From Victivallis lenta (GTDB taxonomy: Bacteria; Verrucomicrobiota; Lentisphaeria; Victivallales; Victivallaceae), in NCBI RefSeq assembly GCF_009695545.1, contig NZ_VUNS01000010.1, forward strand, positions 62,001-126,000: DNA of 64,000 nt, in the 5' to 3' direction. Of this stretch, positions 23,746-32,374 are shown piece by piece. The stretch's first letter is position 1. Each line of letters starts with the position of its first letter. Below the pieces are notes generated by a model, which searched no databases, was not told the origin of the DNA, and was given only the letters and a program-made list of their open reading frames with translations. Both the position numbers and the translations under genes were made by a program.

Positions 23746-23790
23746 AAAGCCTGATGCTTTTCGGAGCTGCTCCGGGAAGCATCAGGCTTT
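23746..23790 (-). terminator. Long hairpin terminator on the minus strand
   Basis: AAAGCCTGATGCTT (23746-23759) and AAGCATCAGGCTTT (23777-23790) form a perfect 14-bp stem. A small hairpin CGGAG-CTG-CTCCG is nested inside. On the minus strand the stem ends in a T-run. Confidence 0.75.
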
Positions 23791-23813
23791 GCAAATGATT
23801 GCAGGAATCGTAA

Positions 23814-23855
23814 AGCCGGCTCGGGATCGCTGCCGAACTCCCGAGCGGCTTTTTT
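23814..23855. terminator. Hairpin terminator between convergent units
   Basis: CTCGGGA (23820-23826) pairs with TCCCGAG (23839-23845), flanked by AGCCG/CGGCT. Six T follow on the plus strand. It lies 9 bases after the end of the minus-strand gene at 23864 and may act in both directions. Confidence 0.75.
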
Positions 23856-23863
23856 CGGCCGCG

Positions 23864-24835
23864 TCAGAGGTTCTGGCCGAGATCGACCAGCCCGGTGTCC
23901 TTTGCCGGCTGCGGCGCGGCGACCGGATTGCCGGTCGCCTGTGCATCGTCGGCGGATTCGAGGTCCGCTACCCGGACCAGCCCCGCGTTCGGATCGGCGA
24001 AATCCACTCCGGCCCGGGCGGTCTCCCCGCCGAGAAGCGTGACGATGCCGGTATCCGGATCGCGCATCAGCATCGGGATGGTTCCGGAGGTCTTGCGGTA
24101 TTCGTCCGCGAATTTCTTCCCGTCCGGCGAGAACGCGAGGTAATGGAACACCTTCGGCGAAATCGGCATCAGCAGGTGGAGCCGGCTCAGCATATCGGTT
24201 TCAGCCGTGAATTTCTCATAGCCGACCGCCTTGCCGACCCGGATGACCGAATAGATCATCTTATCGTCGTCAATGACGAGGTAATACGCTTTGGTGGAAC
24301 CTTCGATGATGGAACGGAGGCTGTAGGTGCGCGCTTTGGCGACCTCGGAGACCGGCTGCTCCGGCTGGAGATTCGGCAGGCCGACGGAACGCTTCCAGAC
24401 CGTGACGCCGGGCTCCACATTGAATTTCAGGTCTTTCGTCTTATATTCATACGGAAGCTGCGAATGAGAAACGTAGGCGTGAACGCGGTAGACGCCGATC
24501 CGGTCGAGCTGGTAGTAGCGGTTGATCGGCACGATCATGCGTTTGATCTGCCCCGGCGAGAGTATGAGACCGGTCACGGAAAGCTCGGCCCCCGGACGTT
24601 TCGGCACGACGTTTCCCCGCTGGTCGGTCACTTCGAAAAGAAGAAAACCCTGCAGCTTCGGATTCTTGCCGAACACCAGCGGGCGCCCCGTGTCGTTCCG
24701 GAGCGTCACGCAGGCATAGATCGGTTCATACTGCATGTACATGGAGCGGTTGAGGGTCAGATCCATCCCCATCTGCGCCGACGCCGTGGCGGCGGTACAG
24801 ACGATCAATATGGCGAGAGCGAGCGACTTGAACAT
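23864..24835 (-). CDS. Secreted protein of unknown function
   Basis: A 323-residue protein with a signal peptide (MFKSLALAILIVCTAATASA). Residues about 25-145 look like an immunoglobulin-type beta-sandwich (SMYMQYEPIYACVTLRNDTG and INRYYQLDRIGVYRVHAYV), a form seen in Lentisphaerae and Planctomycetes exported proteins. The C-terminal half has no recognisable domain. It starts 6 bases after the glycosyltransferase stop and is the last gene of that operon, followed by two hairpin terminators. Confidence 0.75.
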   Translation of the reverse strand: MFKSLALAILIVCTAATASAQMGMDLTLNRSMYMQYEPIYACVTLRNDTGRPLVFGKNPKLQGFLLFEVTDQRGNVVPKRPGAELSVTGLILSPGQIKRMIVPINRYYQLDRIGVYRVHAYVSHSQLPYEYKTKDLKFNVEPGVTVWKRSVGLPNLQPEQPVSEVAKARTYSLRSIIEGSTKAYYLVIDDDKMIYSVIRVGKAVGYEKFTAETDMLSRLHLLMPISPKVFHYLAFSPDGKKFADEYRKTSGTIPMLMRDPDTGIVTLLGGETARAGVDFADPNAGLVRVADLESADDAQATGNPVAAPQPAKDTGLVDLGQNL

Positions 24836-24841
24836 GATTCG

Positions 24842-25885
24842 TTAATCTCCTGTGGTCAGAATTTGGATGCAGTCGTTGGCGATTTGGACGGTGTCGAGCC
24901 GGTGACAGGAGAGTTCACCCTTCGGACAGCTGCGCTTCAGGCAGTTCAGACAGCCCGGGCGACGCTGGTAGATGCGGTGTATTTTCCCGTACGGACCGGT
25001 CTTGGCCGGATCGGTGGGGCCGAAGAAGCCGAACACCGGTTTGTTGAGCGCCGCCGCCGCGTGCATCGGCCCTGAATCGTTGCTGAGAACGAGCCGGGCG
25101 CTGCGGAGCGCTTCCATCATGACGCCGAGCGAAGTCCTGCCCGCCAGCTCGAGGAGCGGAAAACCGGGACCGACTTCCTGACGTATCATCTCCTGTTCTT
25201 TCCGGTCGGACGATGCTCCGAGGACGGCGAACACGCATTCCGGTTTTTCCGCATGGACCCGGCGGATCACATCGGCAAACAGGGCGGGGGGGAACTTCTT
25301 GGTCTTCCACCGGCTGCCGGGCAGCAGGACGACCAGTTCCGCCGGCACGGCTCCGGCCAGCCGGCGGAACGCGGCGGCATTGGCCGGATTTTCCGGAAGG
25401 ACCAGCATCGGAACCGGGGCGTTCCCGCCGGTGAGCGCATTGACGAGAGCTGCGTTACGCTCGACCGCATGCCCGGCCGGCACGTCGAAGCTCCGGCGGT
25501 AGCCGAGCCGGGCCGCCGGTTCGCGCGGACGGGCGAAGCCGATCACCGGGCCGCCTTTGGCCGCGGCCGCAAAGATCGCGCTGCGGGTCAGCCCCTGGAA
25601 GTCGATGACCAGGTCGTAGCGATTCCGGCGGATCTCCCGCACAAGGTGCAGGAACTCCGGGATCAGGGTCGGCAGCTTGCCGAGCCGTTTCCGGTTGAAG
25701 AGAATCCGGCGCGAAACCGGGAACGGGCTGTAATCGAGGATTTCCGCAAACGCCGGATGCACGAGGTAATCGAGCTCCGCTCCCGGGAAATTACGGTGCA
25801 GCAGCTCCAGCGCGGGGAAAACATGCAGGATGTCTCCCAGGCTGCTCGGCTTGACCACCAGAATGCGTTTTACCGTTTTTTTCAC
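24842..25885 (-). CDS. Glycosyltransferase family 9 (heptosyltransferase-like)
   Basis: A 347-residue protein with the GT9 signature: an N-terminal Rossmann start (VKRILVVKPSSLGDILHVFP), and in the second half LVLSNDSGPMHAAAALNKPVFGFFGPTDP, which binds the ADP-sugar. Such enzymes add heptose to the lipopolysaccharide inner core in the cytoplasm. It has a C-terminal cysteine-rich stretch (RRPGCLNCLKRSCPKGELSC), also seen in some GT9 proteins. The upstream part of the frame lacks an ATG; I chose the GTG at 25885. It follows the phosphoesterase gene by 31 bases. Confidence 0.88.
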   Translation of the reverse strand: MKKTVKRILVVKPSSLGDILHVFPALELLHRNFPGAELDYLVHPAFAEILDYSPFPVSRRILFNRKRLGKLPTLIPEFLHLVREIRRNRYDLVIDFQGLTRSAIFAAAAKGGPVIGFARPREPAARLGYRRSFDVPAGHAVERNAALVNALTGGNAPVPMLVLPENPANAAAFRRLAGAVPAELVVLLPGSRWKTKKFPPALFADVIRRVHAEKPECVFAVLGASSDRKEQEMIRQEVGPGFPLLELAGRTSLGVMMEALRSARLVLSNDSGPMHAAAALNKPVFGFFGPTDPAKTGPYGKIHRIYQRRPGCLNCLKRSCPKGELSCHRLDTVQIANDCIQILTTGD

Positions 25886-25916
25886 TTGAATCGGGGATTC
25901 ATCCGGGCATCCGGTT

Positions 25917-26720
25917 CTAGCTGCCGTTGGCGAGGCGCAGCGCAAGGCGTTCGGGCAGCCCGGCGTCGAGGATCTTCTGCTGCTGGCTCGCAATGTCGTA
26001 CGGCAGCCGGTAGCGCGTGACGTAACGCGACACCGTGTCGAGTACGGCGAAGCTGGCGCGCGGGTCGCGGTTGCGCGGCTGCCCGATGCTGCCGACGTTG
26101 AACAGATATTTATAACCGACTTTCACTTCGACCGGAAGTTCGTCGGCCAGCGTGTAATCGAAATTGTCGTCTTCGATCTCGGGGTTGTAGTTCCACTCTT
26201 CGAGCTCCTCGAGATTGGTTGCGATCGGCTTTTTGCAGAAGGCGACCGGCACGTGCGAGTGGCCGCAGAAGCACAGCGAGGTGAACTGGTAGTTGAAGTT
26301 GTCGGCGGCATGGTGGGCGTCGAAAATATATCCCCAGTTTTCGGGAGAGTCGAGCGTTGCGTGGACGAGCGTCGTATTGCATTCCTGCATCGTGGAGCGG
26401 AACGGGGCGCTGCCGATCCAGGCGCGTTCGTCCTCGTCGAGATGCGCGCGCGTCCACTCGATCGCCTTCTTCGCGTGCGGATTGAAGCCGGACATCTCGA
26501 TGTTGCCGTTGGAGGTGTACTCGTCATGGTTGCCGCGGACCCGGGCCACGCAGTTCAGTTCATACACCTCGCGCACGCAACGCTGCGGATCCGCATTGTA
26601 GCCGACGATGTCGCCGAGCGAAACATAATGGTCGATTTCCAGCTCACGGCATTTCTCCAGAACGACCTTCAATGCATCGTAGTTGGAGTGGATGTCACTG
26701 AGGATTGCGTACTTTGCCAT
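25917..26720 (-). CDS. Calcineurin-like metallophosphoesterase
   Basis: A 267-residue protein with the binuclear metal motifs in order: Asp8-x-His10 (LSDIHSN), GDIVGYN, GNHDE, VHATLD and GHSH. The order and spacing match the YfcE/MJ0936-like phosphodiesterase group. The substrate is unknown; relatives act on cyclic nucleotides or nucleotide-sugar-type diphosphates. It is the first gene of a three-gene minus-strand operon, with the RNase P RNA gene just upstream on the same strand. Confidence 0.92.
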   Translation of the reverse strand: MAKYAILSDIHSNYDALKVVLEKCRELEIDHYVSLGDIVGYNADPQRCVREVYELNCVARVRGNHDEYTSNGNIEMSGFNPHAKKAIEWTRAHLDEDERAWIGSAPFRSTMQECNTTLVHATLDSPENWGYIFDAHHAADNFNYQFTSLCFCGHSHVPVAFCKKPIATNLEELEEWNYNPEIEDDNFDYTLADELPVEVKVGYKYLFNVGSIGQPRNRDPRASFAVLDTVSRYVTRYRLPYDIASQQQKILDAGLPERLALRLANGS

Positions 26721-26848
26721 CTTTTTTCAACATCTCCAGTTCTTTATCGGAAGCATCGCGGCGATTTCGCGCCCCGCTTCCGTTCCGCCGCCCGGGACCG
26801 GCGCGGAAAGGTTTATCTGCCATATCCCAAATAAAAAACAAATCAAAG

Positions 26849-27225
26849 AGGTACGCAGATTGCTGTAAGCCGGATTCTGTCCTCCGCCCTGCGGCGAATG
26901 GGCAATCATCTGTCTGTGCGACCAGAACCCGGGGTTCCTGACGCCGCGAGCAGCGACTCACCCTCTATTTGGTCTTGCTGCGGGAGGGGTTTACCATGCG
27001 GCGCCGCTCTCGCTGACGCGCCCGGTGGGCTCTTACCCCACCCTTTCACCCTTACCCGGATTGCTCCGGGCGGTATCCTTTCTGTTGCACTGGCCTTCCT
27101 GCGGCGTATCGTCCGCAGTATCCTTCTTTTCAAAAGGACTCCCCGCTCTATGCAGTCCGGACTTTCCTCAACCGGAACGGAGATGAATCCGCTCCGGCCG
27201 CGATTGCCCGCAACCGGCGTACCGT
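26849..27225 (-). ncRNA. rnpB: RNase P RNA, bacterial class A
   Basis: About 377 bases with the conserved segments of bacterial RNase P RNA on the minus strand: GAGGAAAGTCCGG near the 5' side, then GGGTAAGGGTGAAA, GGTGGGGTAAGAGCCCACCG, CGCATGGTAAAC and, near the 3' end, ACAGAATCCGGCTTAC. The ends pair as helix P1: GGTACGC (27217-27223) with GCGTACC (26850-26856). It removes the 5' leader from tRNA precursors. The ends are accurate to a few bases. Confidence 0.96.
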
Positions 27226-27229
27226 TCTT

Positions 27230-27257
27230 AATATAGCCATCTCCGGCGAATATACAA
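27230..27257 (-). promoter_or_regulatory. rnpB promoter
   Basis: On the minus strand, TTGTAT (27252-27257), 16 bases, TATATT (27230-27235), just upstream of the RNase P RNA 5' end. Confidence 0.6.
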
Positions 27258-27349
27258 GAGCCTTCCGCGATTTTTTTTCCAGGAGCCTTCCGTTCGGTTC
27301 CGGGCGCCGTTTTTTGCGGCGGATTGCGCTTCCGGGCTCCTCGGGAGGG

Positions 27350-27378
27350 TTGCAATTCCGGGCAAGCCGGATTATATT
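27350..27378 (+). promoter_or_regulatory. Promoter abutting the start codon at 27388
   Basis: TTGCAA (27350-27355), 17 bases, TATATT (27373-27378). The expected transcription start falls about 2-3 bases before or at the ATG at 27388, leaving no room for a ribosome-binding site. Confidence 0.55.
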
Positions 27379-27387
27379 TTCTGAACT

Positions 27388-29145
27388 ATGTCACAACAAA
27401 CGGACAATACCCCACCCCGCCGGCTTGCCGCCGGGCGGGAGTGGCGGACGCTCGGCGTCGTCGCCGCGGCGGCGTTGGCGGTGCGGGCTGTGCTGTTCAT
27501 CGGCTGGCTCTCCTCGCCGCTGCGCAATTTCCATCTGGTTCCGGGGCTGGACATGCAGTCGCTGCTGCGGTACGGCGCGTGGGATACCGGAGCGGTCAGG
27601 CCGCTTTTTTCCCTTCACCGGGTTCTGATTGCCTCGATCCGCCTCTGCTGCGGCGCGGAGCATCTGGTGGAGACGCTGGCGGTGATTCAGCTGCTGTGCG
27701 GAACGGCGACGGCCGTGTTGACCGCCTATGCCGCGTTCCGGCTCTGGGGACGAAGGCGCGCCGCTCTGGCGGCCGGCCTGATCGCCGCGTTTTATGCGCC
27801 CGCGGCCATGTATGAACTTTCGATGCTGCAGGAGACGCTGCAGCTTTTTGCATTTACCGCGAGCCTGGCCGGGATTCTCCGGGCGCGGAAGCACGGCTTT
27901 TCGCTTTCGTACGCGCTGACGGCCGGCGCGCTTCTCGGCCTGGCTTCTTGCGGAAGGCCGACCGCGCTGCTTTGGGTGTTCGCCGCGCTGGCCTGGTGCG
28001 GTTATGCCGCCTGGAGGCGGGGGAGGCTGCGCCGGGTCGGGGCCGTCGCCGGAGGTGTGCTGGCGGTATGGGTGCTCGTCAGCGCGTTCAACTGGCATTT
28101 TTCGGAATATTACGGGCCGTTTTTCAATGTATTCGGCTATTCCGCCACCGTCAATGCCGCCGCTCCGGCGGCGGATCAGGCAGTCGCCGCGGCTCCGGCT
28201 CCGGCGGTGAACTCCTCGCCGGTTGCGGTTCTCTTCCGGATCGGGGTGAACGCTCTTTCGCGGCTGCCGAACGTTTTTCTGGCGCATGAAATTCCGGACA
28301 ATCTGAATTACTACTTCATCCGCGACTATTTCCCGGAGCTGAAGCTGTTGATCGGTCCCGGGCTGCTGGTGCCGTTCGCCCTGGCCGGCATGGTGCTGGC
28401 GGTCGTCTCGGGGCGCTTCCTGAAGCGGGACGGAGTGATTCTTCTGGCGCTGTTTTCCCTGGCGCTGCCGATCTGCGCGAATCATCCGATGGGGCGTTAC
28501 CGGCTGATCCTCCTGGCGCCGTTCGCGCTGCTGGCGGTGGAGGCTGTGCGGATCGGGTTCTCCCGGCCGCGCCGGCGGTGGGGAGTGATCGCTGTGGCGG
28601 TGCTGGCCGGTGCATTTCTGATCAATCCGATCCCGAAAGGACGGTTCTGGCGCTCCTCCGATTTCGTCGCCTGGGCCCTGGCGCTGGAGCAGCCGGGCGG
28701 CCGGGTGAATGCGGAGTCGCTGGCGACGCTTGTGGAGGGATACCGTTTGAGCGGCAGCGAATCCACCGCGATGAATCTCCTGATCCGGCTGATCGAGCTG
28801 CGTGAATACGATGCGGCGGAACGTCTGATCGCCGATGCCCTGCCGGGCGGCCGGGTTAATCCGTCGCTGCTCCGTTATTACGGCGCGATGCTGGAGCTCG
28901 AGCGCGGCGATCCGGCCGGTGCGGAGGTGCTGCTGCGGCAGGTCGAACCGGCCCGGCTTGACGACCTGTCGGTCAAATACTATTTTCTGTGCGCGGAAAC
29001 CGCCCTGCGGCAGGGGAAGCGGGATGAGGCCCGGCAACTCTATCGCCGGGCGCTGGCGGAGCCGGACTTCTTCGGCTTCCGCCCGATGATCGAAGCGGCG
29101 CTGCGGAAGCTGGACGGCTCACCGGCCGAGCCCGTCGAGGAATGA
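27388..29145 (+). CDS. Multi-spanning membrane glycosyltransferase-like protein with TPR-like tail
   Basis: A 585-residue protein. Residues about 20-390 hold roughly ten membrane helices with an acidic loop after the first (HLVPGLDMQSLLRYG), like the GT39/GT-C lipid-linked sugar transferases; this is similarity of plan, not proof. The C-terminal 180 residues are soluble and helical (SESTAMNLLIRLIELREYDA, then repeated ALAEPDF-like units), like TPR repeats. It probably transfers a sugar outside the membrane. No ribosome site precedes the ATG and the promoter is close enough that the mRNA may be leaderless. It overlaps the esterase gene by 27 bases, tail to tail. Confidence 0.82.
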   Translation: MSQQTDNTPPRRLAAGREWRTLGVVAAAALAVRAVLFIGWLSSPLRNFHLVPGLDMQSLLRYGAWDTGAVRPLFSLHRVLIASIRLCCGAEHLVETLAVIQLLCGTATAVLTAYAAFRLWGRRRAALAAGLIAAFYAPAAMYELSMLQETLQLFAFTASLAGILRARKHGFSLSYALTAGALLGLASCGRPTALLWVFAALAWCGYAAWRRGRLRRVGAVAGGVLAVWVLVSAFNWHFSEYYGPFFNVFGYSATVNAAAPAADQAVAAAPAPAVNSSPVAVLFRIGVNALSRLPNVFLAHEIPDNLNYYFIRDYFPELKLLIGPGLLVPFALAGMVLAVVSGRFLKRDGVILLALFSLALPICANHPMGRYRLILLAPFALLAVEAVRIGFSRPRRRWGVIAVAVLAGAFLINPIPKGRFWRSSDFVAWALALEQPGGRVNAESLATLVEGYRLSGSESTAMNLLIRLIELREYDAAERLIADALPGGRVNPSLLRYYGAMLELERGDPAGAEVLLRQVEPARLDDLSVKYYFLCAETALRQGKRDEARQLYRRALAEPDFFGFRPMIEAALRKLDGSPAEPVEE

Positions 29146-30216
29146 CGCAGCGTCTTCCACTCCCTGCCGGAAGAAGATCTCCAGTCCCGGGAAGGTGATG
29201 AAACCGTGAACTGCTCCGCGGTAACGGCGCACCCGGACCGGCACTCCGGCTTTGCGGAGCCCTGCCGCGAAATCCGTCGCCTGATCGCGCAGGATATCGT
29301 ATTCGGCAGTCACGAGCAGAACCGGCGGAAAGCTCTCCGGCGCGGCGTTCAGCGGGGAGACGAGCGGTTCCTTCCGCTGGGCCGGGTCCGGCACATAGGC
29401 GGCGTTGAATTCTTCCATCAGGTCCGCATCGAGGTTGAAGCCTTTGCCGCAGCGCTTCCACGACTCGCGGCTGTCCGGCTCGAGCGTCACGACCGGGTAG
29501 AACAGAATCAGGCCGGCCGGTTTTTCCTCGGTGGTTTCGAACTCCTTCAGGGCGGCGGTGGCGGCCAGTTGGCCGCCGGCGCTGTCTCCGGCCAGTACGA
29601 GCCGGTCCGGATCGATATTGTAATCATCCGCATTCGTGGTCAGGTAGTTGTAGGCGGCAAGCACGTCGTCGAGGGCGGCGGGCCAGGGGGCTTCCGGGGC
29701 GAGCCGGTAGTCCGGCGCCGCGACCGCCGCGCCGGTTTTCAGCGCCAGCTCCGCGCAGAACGACGAACAGCGCTGTATGCTGCCGAGCACCCAGCCGCCG
29801 CCGTGCAGATAGAGGACGGCGGCGCGGGGAGTTTCGGCGGCGGATTCGGGCAGGAAGAGTCGCAAAGCCCGCGGGCCTGCTTCGGATTCATATTCGAGAT
29901 TCAGGATTTTCACTCCCTCCGGCAGGAGCGGTTCTTCGGTCAGGCGCCAGGGGGCCAGCGCGGCGGGATTTCCGTTGCGCGCTTCGCGGATCGCTTCCAT
30001 CTGCCGCGCGGCGAGTTCGGCCGGCTGCCGCCGGAGGAATTCCGCAGCCTGCGGGTGGAGTCCGGTTTCCGGCTGAACCGGTACGCATGTTTCCGGCGCC
30101 GGGCTGCTTTCGGGGGCGGGCGGCGGAGCCGGTTCTGCCTTGTCCGACACGCAGCCGGACAGGGCGAGGCACGGAATAACGGACAGGGCGGCAAAACGCT
30201 TCAGAGCAGGGGACAT
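29119..30216 (-). CDS. Lipoprotein alpha/beta-hydrolase (HSL-family esterase)
   Basis: A 365-residue protein. The N-terminus is a lipoprotein signal (MSPALKRFAALSVIPCLALSGC). The hormone-sensitive-lipase fold shows the oxyanion-hole motif HGGGW, the nucleophile in GDSAGG, the acid in AEYDILRD and the base in AVHGF. It likely hydrolyses short acyl or acetyl esters on the outer face, for example in acetylated glycans. I chose ATG 30216 because it leaves a 42-base leader after the likely promoter and has a GGGAAAG site; ATG 30246 has none. Confidence 0.9.
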   Translation of the reverse strand: MSPALKRFAALSVIPCLALSGCVSDKAEPAPPPAPESSPAPETCVPVQPETGLHPQAAEFLRRQPAELAARQMEAIREARNGNPAALAPWRLTEEPLLPEGVKILNLEYESEAGPRALRLFLPESAAETPRAAVLYLHGGGWVLGSIQRCSSFCAELALKTGAAVAAPDYRLAPEAPWPAALDDVLAAYNYLTTNADDYNIDPDRLVLAGDSAGGQLAATAALKEFETTEEKPAGLILFYPVVTLEPDSRESWKRCGKGFNLDADLMEEFNAAYVPDPAQRKEPLVSPLNAAPESFPPVLLVTAEYDILRDQATDFAAGLRKAGVPVRVRRYRGAVHGFITFPGLEIFFRQGVEDAASFLDGLGR

Positions 30217-30264
30217 CGGTTTTTTCTTTCCCGGGGTTGAATTCATGTGGATCATGCGTGCAGG

Positions 30265-30293
30265 AATATACTCCGAAAACGCGATTTTGCCAG
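30265..30293 (-). promoter_or_regulatory. Possible promoter of the esterase gene
   Basis: On the minus strand, CTGGCA (30288-30293), 17 bases, TATATT (30265-30270). The -35 is weak. The opposing sigma-factor gene starts nearby; no obvious extracytoplasmic-function promoter pair was seen in 30217-30428. Confidence 0.4.
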
Positions 30294-30428
30294 ATCGGAT
30301 CGTCATTAAGTTCTTTTTTTTTGAAAAATGTGATATCGTAAATAAGAAAGTCAGGCCGGGCTGCGTCTTACTGGTAGTGAAAATCGGAAACAATGCCGAA
30401 GGCCGCATCCGGCCGATATGGATGGAGA

Positions 30429-30920
30429 ATGGATCGGGAAAGCTGCTTTAACGAATGCATAGACCGGAATCTGCCGATGCTGCGCTCGGTTGCGTACCGC
30501 ATTGTCGGAAACTGCGCCGATGCGGATGAGGCGATTCAGCAGGCGATGCTGGCCGCCTGGCGGAAGTTCGATACGTTCCGCGGCTGCTCGCGCATGTCGA
30601 GCTGGATCTACCGGATCACGGTCAACGAGTCGTACAATATTCTGCGCAACCGCCGCCGCGAGGCTGAAAAGATTGCGCAATATGCCGAGAATGCCGATGC
30701 CGCGGAGGAGCCGGATGAGGACCGGTTCCGGAGGCTTGAGCTGGAGATCGGCAAACTGCCGGAGTTGTACCGGGAAGCGATCCAGGTCGGCGTCCTTTCC
30801 GGGCTCGACGGAGCCGATGCCGCCGACAGACTCGGGTGTTCGGCCAACACGCTGTATCAGAGAATATTCAAGGCCAAGACGCTGCTGCGCAAGGCGATGA
30901 AAGAGGTTTGCAATGAGTAG
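30429..30920 (+). CDS. ECF-type RNA polymerase sigma factor
   Basis: A 163-residue protein with sigma region 2 (DRNLPMLRSVAYRIVGNCAD, then ADEAIQQAMLAAWRKFDTF) and region 4 (LPELYREAIQVGVLSGLDGA, then ADRLGCSANTLYQRIFKAK), with no regions 1 or 3. This is the extracytoplasmic-function class. Met at 30393 is a possible earlier start; the ATG at 30429 was chosen because the protein then begins right at region 2, though its GGAG is very close. It overlaps the next gene by 8 bases, which is probably its anti-sigma factor. Confidence 0.9.
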   Translation: MDRESCFNECIDRNLPMLRSVAYRIVGNCADADEAIQQAMLAAWRKFDTFRGCSRMSSWIYRITVNESYNILRNRRREAEKIAQYAENADAAEEPDEDRFRRLELEIGKLPELYREAIQVGVLSGLDGADAADRLGCSANTLYQRIFKAKTLLRKAMKEVCNE

Positions 30921-31593
30921 GGACTGTCTGGAAAAGGGATTGGAGCGTCTGAAGGAGAAGCGCACCGATGCATTCGGTCCGCCCGAGGCGTTCAAGCGGG
31001 AGTTTTTTGAGCGCGCCCGGCACGAGGCGCCGGCCGGAAAGAACGGCTGGACCGGCACGCGCTTCTTCCGCGTTGCGGCGGCGGCCGCGGTCCTGCTGGC
31101 TTTCGGCAGTCTGGTGGTCGTCGAAATGGTTTCGGAGAATGGGCAGCCCGCCGCCGGACTGGATTCCCGGTGCAGCCGGTTTGTGAAGGAAGCGCCGGAC
31201 AGGTTGCGTGAAACGGTTTCTCTTTTCGAGGAACAGGTCGGCGTCGGTTATATCGGCGATGAGATTTTCACGTTTTCGCGGCAGTCCGGGGAGCGGCCGG
31301 ACCGCATACTCAGGCTTTCGGTCTTCGACAGGAATATGACGCCCCGCGGCGAGTTCGAACTCGCATTCAGCGGAAACGATTTTGCAGCGATCGACACGCA
31401 GGCGCTCAGGGGGGAGATCGTGACGACGAAGGCCAGTGACGGCTCCGACGTGCTCGACGCGAATCTGCTGCTGCGGCTACCGGACGGAAAGGAGCTGCAG
31501 CTTTCCGAGCTGGTGGTGGGGGCCGGGCCGGATTCGGCCCGCGTGACGAAGCTGAACGGGCTTCGCATCCGGCGCGAGCTCGTGAGGATATGA
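30913..31593 (+). CDS. Single-pass membrane protein, candidate anti-sigma factor
   Basis: A 226-residue protein overlapping the sigma gene by 8 bases. The cytoplasmic N-terminus of about 50 residues is charged, one membrane helix follows (AAAAAVLLAFGSLVVVEM, about 54-72), and the outer domain is about 150 residues of beta-rich sequence I do not recognise. The layout matches membrane anti-sigma factors, which hold the sigma factor until an outer signal releases it. No zinc-binding HxxxCxxC motif (ZAS) is present, so the assignment rests on layout and position. Confidence 0.75.
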   Translation: MSRDCLEKGLERLKEKRTDAFGPPEAFKREFFERARHEAPAGKNGWTGTRFFRVAAAAAVLLAFGSLVVVEMVSENGQPAAGLDSRCSRFVKEAPDRLRETVSLFEEQVGVGYIGDEIFTFSRQSGERPDRILRLSVFDRNMTPRGEFELAFSGNDFAAIDTQALRGEIVTTKASDGSDVLDANLLLRLPDGKELQLSELVVGAGPDSARVTKLNGLRIRRELVRI

Positions 31594-31678
31594 TGGGATG
31601 CGGAACGGCATCCCGGGATTTTGCAGACAGCCCTCTCCCCGGCATTCGGCCGGGCGGAGAACCGGATAGGAGGAGACG

Positions 31679-32374
31679 ATGAAGCGCTTGAGTTTTTTGC
31701 TGCTGTTCCTGTTCGTCTTCGGGGCGGCCGCACCCGACGCCGGACCCGGGGAAAATGCCGCGCACCTTTATGCGGGACGCCCCCAGCTTTTGCCCTTCGA
31801 GGTGAAGGGCGAGTTCGTCATCCGCACCCGGCATGGGCGGATTCTGGGCTCCGGAGTCGGAGCCGGGCAGCTCACCGTCCAGGTGCCGGAGCTGGAGAAA
31901 GGCGGTCGGGTCGAGGCGGTGATCGAGTGGGACGGCCGGAGTCGCGATCTTGTCTTTCACCATCCGCTGCTTCTGCCGGGGCTGCGGGCGCGGACGGCCC
32001 TGGCCGGGCCGCGCCGCGCTGCGCTTTCCGAGGCGGGGATCGTGAAGGCGGCGGCGGCGCAAGTCGTATTTACTGATTCGTTCGGAGCGGCCGGAGAATC
32101 CGTTGTCTTTTTCTTCCCGCCCCGGAACGGGCTGCCGTGGAAAATTCCGGACGACTGGCGGACGGTGGCGCTGCACCGCACGAAAAATGCCGGAACGCTT
32201 TCCGTTCAGAAAGTGAAAGAGGATTTCCGGGTCGATACGGGCGGGCGGGCGACTTATATCGAAGTCGCCACCGCGCGGAATCAGAGAATATTCATCTTCG
32301 ATCCCGGATTCGATTTATCCAGTGCGGAGAATATGCTGATCATTCAACAGATTGTCAAGGAGGCGAAAAAATGA
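31679..32374 (+). CDS. Secreted protein of the sigma operon, unknown function
   Basis: A 231-residue protein with a signal peptide (MKRLSFLLLFLFVFGAAAPD). The mature part has no domain I recognise; it is beta-rich with FEVKGEFVIRTRHGRILGSG and a C-terminal helical end. A strong ribosome site (AGGAGGAG) precedes the ATG. The stop overlaps the start of the CsgG-like gene by four bases (ATGA), so the two are translated together. It may be an outer-surface partner of the CsgG-like protein. Confidence 0.75.
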   Translation: MKRLSFLLLFLFVFGAAAPDAGPGENAAHLYAGRPQLLPFEVKGEFVIRTRHGRILGSGVGAGQLTVQVPELEKGGRVEAVIEWDGRSRDLVFHHPLLLPGLRARTALAGPRRAALSEAGIVKAAAAQVVFTDSFGAAGESVVFFFPPRNGLPWKIPDDWRTVALHRTKNAGTLSVQKVKEDFRVDTGGRATYIEVATARNQRIFIFDPGFDLSSAENMLIIQQIVKEAKK

